From contig JARIET010000217.1 of the NCBI GenBank assembly GCA_031127185.1, positions 1 through 5,088 of the forward strand: a DNA stretch of 5,088 nt, given 5' to 3'. Position numbers and translations under genes: made by a program. Shown piece after piece: positions 1 to 5,088 of this stretch (position 1 is the stretch's first letter; every line of letters starts with the position of its first letter). This DNA is from Gemmatimonadota bacterium. Lineage in GTDB: Bacteria > Gemmatimonadota > Gemmatimonadetes > Gemmatimonadales > Gemmatimonadaceae. A model generated the notes under the pieces. The model saw nothing but the letters and a program-made list of their open reading frames with translations. It had not been told where the DNA came from and searched no databases.

Positions 1-763
1 GCCTGGAGTTGTACGGGCTTTTCACTTCCCGGCAATCCTCGCGCTTGCGCGCGATACCATACGCTGCGGGAGCGTCATGCTGTACCAGCGTTTCCCAGAT
101 GTGGTAGTTCGAGCGATACGAGTGCTGGTTGTAGGGCGGGTCGAGGTAGGCGACGTCGACCTCATCCAACGAACCCGCAATGTCGGTGGCGTCACCTTGA
201 AGGGCTGTTCCTCGCCCGGTCAGGAGTTCCGGCATCCGCAGCTCGAGCGGATTGTGCGAGCGTGGCGCCCAGGCCTTCAGGTACGCCATCTGAAGGCCGG
301 TCGTGGAATCGACGCGGTCCGCCGCTTCCATCAAGGACGTTAGCAGGATCGCACGTTCCGTCCGTCCGTCGGCAATGCTGTCAATCTCGTCGCGAATCGC
401 GTCAATTCGTCGTCCATTGAATGGTTGAAAGAAACGCGACTCTTCGCAGAATGTGCGCGTGAAGTACCCGTCACGACCCGGCAGCGCCGCTAGATGCGCA
501 AGCTTTGCAGCGAGCGCCCGCTTCTTCACGCGCCTGGCATCGGCTTCGATGTATGAGGTGGCGAGCACGGCTGCATACGACGCAGTATCGCTCGCCGTGA
601 CCACGAACCCCGCCTGCTTGAGTCCCTGCGCCACGCGCGTCGTGCCACAAAAAAGATCGCAGGCGGTTGGGGCTCGTCGGCTGCCAGTGTCGGCGACCAG
701 GCGCTCGGCCACCGCCACAATGCGCGGCACCAGCGTGCGCTTGGAGCCGAGGTACTTGATCAT
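1..763 (-). CDS. D12-class N6-adenine DNA methyltransferase (partial, C-terminus beyond left edge)
   Basis: The product is predicted to transfer a methyl group from S-adenosylmethionine to the N6 of adenine in a specific DNA site. The first 254 residues are visible. They open with MIKYLGSK, the N-terminal SAM-contact motif typical of D12/Dam-like enzymes. The SAM-binding motif I follows at residues 36-44 (DLFCGTTRV), and the catalytic motif IV at 208-216 (DPPYNQHSY). The order GSK, then motif I, then DPPY is that of the alpha class. The family usually has about 300-350 residues, so the remaining motifs should lie left of the window. The ATG at 763 is chosen because the conserved MIKYLGSK starts there, and an in-frame TGA, the stop of the upstream gene, lies only 27 bp before it. 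No good Shine-Dalgarno is present: the nearest AAGG is about 17 nt upstream. Translation is therefore probably coupled to the upstream membrane-protein gene. Target site and any partner restriction enzyme cannot be read from this window. The family call is firm; whether it is a restriction-modification or solitary enzyme is open. Confidence 0.93.
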   Translation of the reverse strand, partial: MIKYLGSKRTLVPRIVAVAERLVADTGSRRAPTACDLFCGTTRVAQGLKQAGFVVTASDTASYAAVLATSYIEADARRVKKRALAAKLAHLAALPGRDGYFTRTFCEESRFFQPFNGRRIDAIRDEIDSIADGRTERAILLTSLMEAADRVDSTTGLQMAYLKAWAPRSHNPLELRMPELLTGRGTALQGDATDIAGSLDEVDVAYLDPPYNQHSYRSNYHIWETLVQHDAPAAYGIARKREDCREVKSPYNSR

Positions 764-790
764 CAGCGCGCGGCCGGCTGCCTTCGCTGT

Positions 791-1291
791 TCAGGCGTAG
801 CGAGCAATCGCCATCGTCGCGAGCGTGATCAACAGGAGCGTGGCAATCCCGCGCGATCCCATCATCGAACGTTTGCGCAGTGCGTTCACCGTTGCCTGCG
901 CGGCATCGCGCGCTCCACCGGCCGGCATTGTGCCGAGTGCCTTGCTCAGTGCATCGGCCTTCATCATCGCGGGACGCGTAACGGTAACACCGACGATGAA
1001 CGCGATGGTTGCGGCCACCGCTCCAATGCCAAGGATGCGCGCTTCCATCGTGGCCGCCCATCCGCCGCCCGCCATACGCATGCCGTAGAGCCCGAAGCCG
1101 GCGACGATGGTAATGAGTGCCATGACCGGCATCCAGACGAACAGACGGCGATTCGCCAGCGCAGCGCTCAGTTTCGCGCCATCCGGGCCGACGTCCTTGA
1201 ACGCAGGCATCAGGAAGCTGACCATGAAGAACATCGCACCGGCCCAGAAGACGCCGGCGATGATATGTATGATGCGAAGTGTCAGGAACAC
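791..1291 (-). CDS. Small four-helix integral membrane protein, function unknown
   Basis: This is a 166-residue hydrophobic protein. Four membrane segments are visible at about residues 4-28, 52-70, 84-106 and 147-163, joined by short loops, with a small Ala/Lys/Arg-rich stretch at about 110-146. The first helix reads LRIIHIIAGVFWAGA. A histidine in a Gly/Ala-rich first helix recalls the CopD/DUF2269 type of small membrane proteins, but that is resemblance only and I assign no function. The GTG at 1291 is preferred. A GAGG ribosome-binding sequence (1298-1301) sits six nt before it, and the protein then begins directly with the first helix. Reading further upstream in frame to 1378 would add 29 polar, Arg/Pro-rich residues with no family look. 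The gene lies 99 bp after the fucosidase stop and 27 bp before the methyltransferase start on the same strand, so it probably shares a transcript at least with the latter. Confidence 0.8.
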   Translation of the reverse strand: MFLTLRIIHIIAGVFWAGAMFFMVSFLMPAFKDVGPDGAKLSAALANRRLFVWMPVMALITIVAGFGLYGMRMAGGGWAATMEARILGIGAVAATIAFIVGVTVTRPAMMKADALSKALGTMPAGGARDAAQATVNALRKRSMMGSRGIATLLLITLATMAIARYA

Positions 1292-1297
1292 GTTCTG

Positions 1298-1301
1298 CCT
1301 C
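1298..1301 (-). promoter_or_regulatory. Ribosome-binding site deciding the GTG start of the membrane protein
   Basis: On the minus strand GAGG is followed by CAGAAC and then GTG, a six-nt spacing. This is the reason for placing the start at 1291 and not at the farther upstream in-frame codon at 1378. Confidence 0.6.
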
Positions 1302-1322
1302 GTGGCTGGGGGACCAGCATCG

Positions 1323-1330
1323 AATCTATC
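1323..1330 (-). promoter_or_regulatory. Possible -10-like element GATAGATT upstream of the membrane protein
   Basis: In the 99-bp gap after the fucosidase gene the minus strand reads GATAGATT followed by CGAT, ending 31 nt before the GTG start at 1291. The internal TAGATT matches the sigma-70 -10 consensus at four of six positions. No convincing -35 box lies 16-18 nt upstream. The same octamer occurs at a similar distance upstream of the M14 peptidase gene, which is the main reason to record it. It could be chance. Confidence 0.25.
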
Positions 1331-1390
1331 AGTCTTGGCGTGCGTTAGGTGCCACCATGGGCGCCGGCGACAGGGCAACCCGCGCGCGCA

Positions 1391-2752
1391 TCATGCGAGC
1401 GCCACGCGCATCGTACGAATCGTCGGCTTTGCGACCGCGTCCTCAATCAGCAGACGGCACTGCGATGCGATCACGGGAGTGAACCGCACGACGCGCTTGT
1501 GGCCAATCGTCGTTCCATTCGCCACGGTCATCCATGCACCGTCCACCATCACGTCAACGTGAAACTTCGAGACCATCTGCCCCTGTGCCAGATCCTCGCC
1601 CAACTCCACCCCGCCGACGCGCGTGGTGCCGTTGAAGTCCACGGTGTGCAATGCACCATCGAGCGGAGCCATCAGCTGTGCCGGCGTGCGGTCGATCGCG
1701 CCCGCCCAGTAATCCCTGAGTCGCGTGCCGAATAATGCGAGACGACCAGCGTCTTCGTCGCTGATACGACCGTCGCGGTTCGGCGGAACGTTCAGCAGGA
1801 GATTCGCGTTGCGCCCTACCGAATCAAACCAGATCTCGCGCAGCTGTTCCACCGTTTTCACGCGTGCATCCTCTGCAGGATGGTGGAACCAGCCGGGCCG
1901 AATGGAAACATCGGCCTCCGACGGGCGCCACACGGTACCCTGCGGCGGCGGATTGCCGTTCTGTAGCGCCGCGATGATGTGTGGCCCGTCCATTCCCGGG
2001 TGGGTGACGACCGACGGATCCACCGTGCACCAGTTTGGATCCCCCGCCCGCCCGCGCTCGTTGCCGTTCCAGCGAATATCGGGACCTGAATCGGAGAACA
2101 TCAGCGCGTTCGGCTGTAATCGCCGCACGGTCGAGTGAATGCGCGGCCAGTCGTAGGTCTGCTTCTTGCCGTTCGGCCCCTCGCCGTTGGCGCCGTCGAA
2201 CCAGACTTCCATCACCTGACCGTAGTTGGTCAAGAGCTCCGTGAGCTGTGCGATGTAGAAGTTCATGTAGCCCGCGCCCGACCCATAGCTCGGCGCGTTG
2301 CGGTCCCATGGCGAGAGATACAGCCCCAGTCCGAGTCCCGCGGCGCGCGCAGCATCGGCCACCTCGCGCACCACGTCGCCTTTCCCGGCTTTCCACGGGC
2401 TGGAGGCGACCGAGTGCGCGGTGGTCTTTGAGGGCCAGAGGCAGAAGCCGTCGTGATGCTTCGCGGTGAGTACGACGTACTTCGCGCCTGCAGATTGCGC
2501 AGCGCGGACCCACTGGCGCGCATCGAGGCTGGCAGGATTGAAGATTGGGGGATCTTCATTTCCCAGCCCCCACTCGCGATCGGTATACGTGTTGATTCCA
2601 AAGTGGAAGAAAATCCCCAGCTCGGCCGCCTGCCAGGCCAGCTGCTGGGTGGTCGGACGAATCGCGGCCTGCCGTAACCGGTGCGGCGGTATTCGAAGCG
2701 CGCCGGCTGCGACGGCCGCCATTCCGGACTTCACGAGATCACGGCGATGCAT
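1391..2752 (-). CDS. Exported alpha-L-fucosidase, glycoside hydrolase family 29
   Basis: This 453-residue enzyme is predicted to release terminal alpha-L-fucose by a retaining mechanism. It opens with MHRRDLVKSGMAAVAAGA, a twin-arginine-type signal (RR at 3-4, then a short hydrophobic stretch), so export folded through Tat is likely. The GH29 TIM barrel spans roughly residues 35-350. Landmarks are FHFGINTYTDREWG (49-62), KHHDGFCLWPS (98-108), the nucleophile motif VWFDGA with Asp186, and the late family motif NLLLNVPPNRDG (317-328). Glu232 in RWNGNERG lies 46 residues after the nucleophile and is my candidate acid/base, by analogy with GH29-B enzymes. Residues from about 355 on look like the usual C-terminal beta-sandwich. 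The ATG at 2752 is chosen because AGGGGA stands just upstream and the Tat signal starts there; an in-frame TTG at 2776 would add eight residues and is less likely. Length is normal and no damage is visible. Linkage preference (alpha-1,2 versus 1,3/1,4) cannot be read directly. Confidence 0.95.
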   Translation of the reverse strand: MHRRDLVKSGMAAVAAGALRIPPHRLRQAAIRPTTQQLAWQAAELGIFFHFGINTYTDREWGLGNEDPPIFNPASLDARQWVRAAQSAGAKYVVLTAKHHDGFCLWPSKTTAHSVASSPWKAGKGDVVREVADAARAAGLGLGLYLSPWDRNAPSYGSGAGYMNFYIAQLTELLTNYGQVMEVWFDGANGEGPNGKKQTYDWPRIHSTVRRLQPNALMFSDSGPDIRWNGNERGRAGDPNWCTVDPSVVTHPGMDGPHIIAALQNGNPPPQGTVWRPSEADVSIRPGWFHHPAEDARVKTVEQLREIWFDSVGRNANLLLNVPPNRDGRISDEDAGRLALFGTRLRDYWAGAIDRTPAQLMAPLDGALHTVDFNGTTRVGGVELGEDLAQGQMVSKFHVDVMVDGAWMTVANGTTIGHKRVVRFTPVIASQCRLLIEDAVAKPTIRTMRVALA

Positions 2753-2756
2753 GGGT

Positions 2757-2762
2757 TCCCCT
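2757..2762 (-). promoter_or_regulatory. Ribosome-binding site of the fucosidase gene
   Basis: AGGGGA on the minus strand stands four nt before the ATG at 2752. It decides this start over the in-frame TTG at 2776, which it would otherwise lie within. Confidence 0.6.
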
Positions 2763-2801
2763 GGAGTTCCGGTCAAACATACGACCGAAACGGCTATCGA
2801 G

Positions 2802-2832
2802 CGGACAGGGCTGGAAGTGCGTACTCTATAGT
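2802..2832 (+). promoter_or_regulatory. Candidate sigma-70-type promoter for the M14 peptidase
   Basis: TATAGT at 2827-2832 matches the -10 consensus at five of six positions. CGGACA at 2802-2807 matches the last four positions of the -35 consensus, but the 19-nt spacing is long. A transcript from here would have a leader of about 40 nt before the ATG at 2879. This is consensus matching only, and promoter consensus in the likely source phylum is not well established. Confidence 0.3.
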
Positions 2833-2869
2833 TGCAGATAGATTTTCGACTACCCCATCGCCCATGTAC

Positions 2870-2874
2870 GGAGG
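2870..2874 (+). promoter_or_regulatory. Ribosome-binding site of the M14 peptidase gene
   Basis: GGAGG stands four nt before the ATG at 2879. A second in-frame ATG at 2864 precedes it by five codons, and the GGAGG falls inside the codons following that ATG. The downstream start is therefore preferred, and it puts the charged FRRISAHR head right at the front of the signal peptide. Confidence 0.6.
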
Positions 2875-2878
2875 CAGG

Positions 2879-5088
2879 ATGTTTCGACGGATTTCAGCGC
2901 ATCGCGCGGCAGTGATGGCCATCGCCGCGGCCGGTGCCCTCGCGTTCGCTGCAGCCGAGTCGGGCGCGCAAGCGGCACAGAAGAACGACGAGGAATACAC
3001 GCGACTCATCAGGCAGTTCTCGCGCGATCCACGGTTCATGACCGATCTCGTGGATCATCTCCCCGCATCGAACACCGTTCCCACGCCGCTGAAACATTTC
3101 GGTGCCATCATGGGCGCCTGGAACGTGCTCCAGAAGAGCAACCAGATGGACAAGTACCTGATGGCCGTCGCCAAGGCCGCGCCGGGCCGCACCAGGTACA
3201 TCAATATCGGCAAGACGGAAGAAGGGCGCGACATGTCGGTGCTGATCGTCGCGAATGAAGAGACGATCCGAAACCTCGAGAAATACAAGGGCTACATCAA
3301 CGCCCTCACCGATCCACGCAAGACCACCGAAGCGCAGGCGCAACAGATCATCAAGGCCACCGGCAAGCCGATCTACTGGCTGACAAGCGGCATGCACTCC
3401 ACGGAACGCGGTGGCCCGCACATGCTGATGGAACTCGCGTATCGCCTTGTGGTGGGCGAGAACGAGATGATCCAGGGCATCCGCAAGAACGTGATCACGA
3501 TGATCACGCCGGTAGTGGAGCCCGATGGCCAGGAAAAGATGGTGGACAACTGGAACTTCAACCGGAAGCGCCCTGCCGGCGAAGGCACGCTGCCCCTGAT
3601 GTACTGGGGCAAGTACGTGCAGCACGACAACAACCGTGACGGCATGGGCCAGATGCTGGCGCTCACGAAGAACATCGAGAAGTTCGGCATCGAGTGGAAG
3701 CCGACGGTGCTGCACGACCTGCACGAGGCACAGACGCTGCTTTATGCCTCGACCGGCACGGGCCCGTACAACGACCAGCTCGATGCGATCACGACCAACG
3801 AGTGGTGGGTGCTCGCTCAGAATGATGTGATCGAGATGACCAAGAAGAACGTGCCCGGTGTCTGGACATACAACTTCTACGATGGGTGGACGCCGAACTA
3901 CATGTTCTTCGTCGCCCACGGCCACAACGCCACGGGCCGGTTCTACGAAGTGCAGAGCTATGGTCCCGATACGGTCAATCTCAACCTGAATCAGAGCCGC
4001 GAGTGGTTCCGTCCGAACCCGGCCATTGGCGCCGTGAAGTGGGGCCCGCGCGAGAACACCAACATCCAGCAGTCGGCCGTGCTCTTTGCACTGAACCATA
4101 TGGCGCGCAACCGTGACTTCTGGCTCGAGAATTACTGGGTCAAGAACAAGCGCGCGGTGGACAAGGGCAGGAACGGCCCGACGTTCGCCTGGCACATTCC
4201 GGCGCAGCAGCGCCGCAAGGCCGATGCGGCAGAAGCCGTGAACGCGCTGATGGAACAGGGTCTCGAGTTTCACACCGCCAACGCCGACTTCAAGGCTGGC
4301 GCGCTCGACATCAAGAAGGGCGATTACATCATTCGCGGCGACCAGCCGTTTCGCACGGTGGCCGACATCTACTTCGCGGTGCAGCGCTACTCCACGGCCA
4401 ATCCGCAGCCCTACGACGACACGGGCTGGACCTTCCAGTACATGCGCGACCTCGTCATCACCCCGGTCACCAACAAGTCCGTGCTCGCGGGCGCCATGAC
4501 GGAGCTCAAGGGCAAGGTGAAGGCGCCGGGGGGACTCAACGGCACCGGCCCGGTGGTCATCGTGGAGCACACCGGTGACAACAACGTCGCGGCCTTCCGC
4601 TACAAGCTGAAGGACGTGAAGATGGCCGCCGCCGAAGACGACTTCACGGTCAACGGAAAGACCTTTCGGGCCGGCGCAATCGTGATTCAGGGTGCGAACG
4701 CCGCGCAGATCGACCCCGTGCTCAAGGATCTAGGTCTCTCTGCCTGGGCCGCGGCCACCGCGCCGACGGTGAAGACGCATGACCTCGACATTCCGCGCAT
4801 TCTCTACCTGCACAGCTGGAACCGCACGCAGGACGAAGGGTGGGTGCGCGCATCACTCGAGGCCTACGGCATTCCGTTCACCTACGTCGGCGACAAGGAA
4901 CTCGCCAAGATGCCGAACCTCAAGGCGCGATACGACGTGGTCATCTATCCGCACGTGAGCGGCACTGCGCAGTCGATGGTGGCCGGCGTCACAGCGCCGG
5001 GCACAATGCCGATTCCGTACAAGAGCACGGCTGAGTTTCCGTCGCTGGGCTTCCCCGATTCCACGGATGACATTCGCGGCGGTATGGG
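2879..5088 (+). CDS. Secreted M14-family zinc carboxypeptidase-like protein with C-terminal amidotransferase-fold-like domain (partial, runs off right edge)
   Basis: 736 residues are visible and no stop is reached. Residues 1-32 form a Sec signal peptide: a basic head, an Ala-rich core and a likely cut after AQA (32), so the mature protein acts in the periplasm or outside. The M14 catalytic domain covers about 88-370. Zinc ligands are His173 and Glu176 in GMHSTERGG, with His282 in HDLHEA the probable third. Asn252-Arg253 in HDNNRDG match the carboxylate-binding pair, and Glu357 in GRFYEVQSYG is the likely catalytic base. It should therefore be active, hydrolysing C-terminal residues of peptides, though large proteins of this type have poorly known substrates. 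The middle part carries DQPFRTVADIYF (from 488) and PYDDTGW (from 511), which I recall in long M14 homologues of Gemmatimonadota and Acidobacteriota. From residue 640 (RILYLHSWN) through YDVVIYPHVSG (from 685) the pattern resembles a class I glutamine-amidotransferase fold, cut by the window end. The M14 assignment is firm; the C-terminal domain call is tentative. Confidence 0.92.
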   Translation, partial: MFRRISAHRAAVMAIAAAGALAFAAAESGAQAAQKNDEEYTRLIRQFSRDPRFMTDLVDHLPASNTVPTPLKHFGAIMGAWNVLQKSNQMDKYLMAVAKAAPGRTRYINIGKTEEGRDMSVLIVANEETIRNLEKYKGYINALTDPRKTTEAQAQQIIKATGKPIYWLTSGMHSTERGGPHMLMELAYRLVVGENEMIQGIRKNVITMITPVVEPDGQEKMVDNWNFNRKRPAGEGTLPLMYWGKYVQHDNNRDGMGQMLALTKNIEKFGIEWKPTVLHDLHEAQTLLYASTGTGPYNDQLDAITTNEWWVLAQNDVIEMTKKNVPGVWTYNFYDGWTPNYMFFVAHGHNATGRFYEVQSYGPDTVNLNLNQSREWFRPNPAIGAVKWGPRENTNIQQSAVLFALNHMARNRDFWLENYWVKNKRAVDKGRNGPTFAWHIPAQQRRKADAAEAVNALMEQGLEFHTANADFKAGALDIKKGDYIIRGDQPFRTVADIYFAVQRYSTANPQPYDDTGWTFQYMRDLVITPVTNKSVLAGAMTELKGKVKAPGGLNGTGPVVIVEHTGDNNVAAFRYKLKDVKMAAAEDDFTVNGKTFRAGAIVIQGANAAQIDPVLKDLGLSAWAAATAPTVKTHDLDIPRILYLHSWNRTQDEGWVRASLEAYGIPFTYVGDKELAKMPNLKARYDVVIYPHVSGTAQSMVAGVTAPGTMPIPYKSTAEFPSLGFPDSTDDIRGGM

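Larger units (their letters stand above)
2753..2878. promoter_or_regulatory. Divergent intergenic region between fucosidase and M14 peptidase genes
   Basis: This 126-bp region must hold the promoters for both flanking genes unless either is read through from elsewhere. It is more AT-rich in its 2821-2850 part than the surrounding coding DNA. It contains TATAGT (2827-2832) and GATAGATT (2837-2844) on the plus strand. I see no clear inverted-repeat operator and no good -10/-35 pair facing the fucosidase. Confidence 0.55.

Noticed and set aside
77..343. An 88-codon plus-strand open frame at the left edge
   Set aside because: It is antisense to the methyltransferase region encoding the DPPY motif, which explains the stretch fully.
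354..372. Short GTCC tandem repetition in the methyltransferase gene
   Set aside because: There are only about three copies, they encode ordinary residues (DGRTE), and there is no sign of a phase-variable tract.
453..1088. Open frames of 64 to 196 codons overlapping the methyltransferase and membrane-protein genes
   Set aside because: They are shadows of the two real genes. Their products are Arg/Ala-rich without motifs, and the correct frames carry family motifs or membrane helices.
1351..1360. A perfect match to the eukaryotic Kozak sequence (GCCACCATGG)
   Set aside because: It sits in a bacterial intergenic gap and leads into an open frame antisense to the fucosidase end. The match is coincidental.
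1348..1365. Inverted repeat GGTGCC/GGCGCC in the gap after the fucosidase gene, considered as a terminator
   Set aside because: The stem is only six pairs with a mismatch (C-A) on the transcribed minus-strand RNA, and no U-rich tract follows.
1824..2513. A 229-codon minus-strand frame inside the fucosidase gene
   Set aside because: It is out of frame with the GH29 motifs, and its product is Arg-rich low-complexity sequence.
2894..4570. A 558-codon open frame on the minus strand opposite the M14 gene
   Set aside because: It lies wholly antisense to a gene with clear M14 motifs. Its product is His/Arg/Val/Leu-rich with no recognisable domain, as expected from the complement of GC-biased codons that avoid antisense stops.

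Overview
The window is GC-rich bacterial DNA with tightly packed genes. The large secreted M14 peptidase, the Tat-type signal on a glycosidase and the alanine/glycine-rich proteins would fit Gemmatimonadota or a related soil or sediment lineage. That placement is inference from protein style, not from a marker gene.

Layout. Three genes run leftward on the minus strand: an exported GH29 alpha-L-fucosidase (2752 to 1391), a 166-residue four-helix membrane protein of unknown function (1291 to 791), and a D12-class adenine DNA methyltransferase (763 to beyond the left edge). The last two are separated by only 27 bp and are probably co-transcribed. A 126-bp divergent intergenic region (2753-2878) separates the fucosidase from a rightward gene for a large secreted M14-family zinc carboxypeptidase-like protein, which starts at 2879 and runs off the right edge. 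In the part seen, the peptidase has a signal peptide, a complete set of M14 catalytic residues, a long middle region and the start of a C-terminal domain resembling the glutamine-amidotransferase fold.

How they may work together. The fucosidase and the peptidase are both predicted to be exported hydrolases and are transcribed divergently from one short region. A shared role in scavenging glycoproteins or other fucosylated, proteinaceous material is plausible but unproven. The methyltransferase and the membrane protein have no evident functional link to them. No RNA gene, CRISPR array, mobile element, phage gene or clear intrinsic terminator is visible. No non-coding stretch exceeds 126 bp. 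I see no convincing undescribed system; the points listed as findings are of modest interest.
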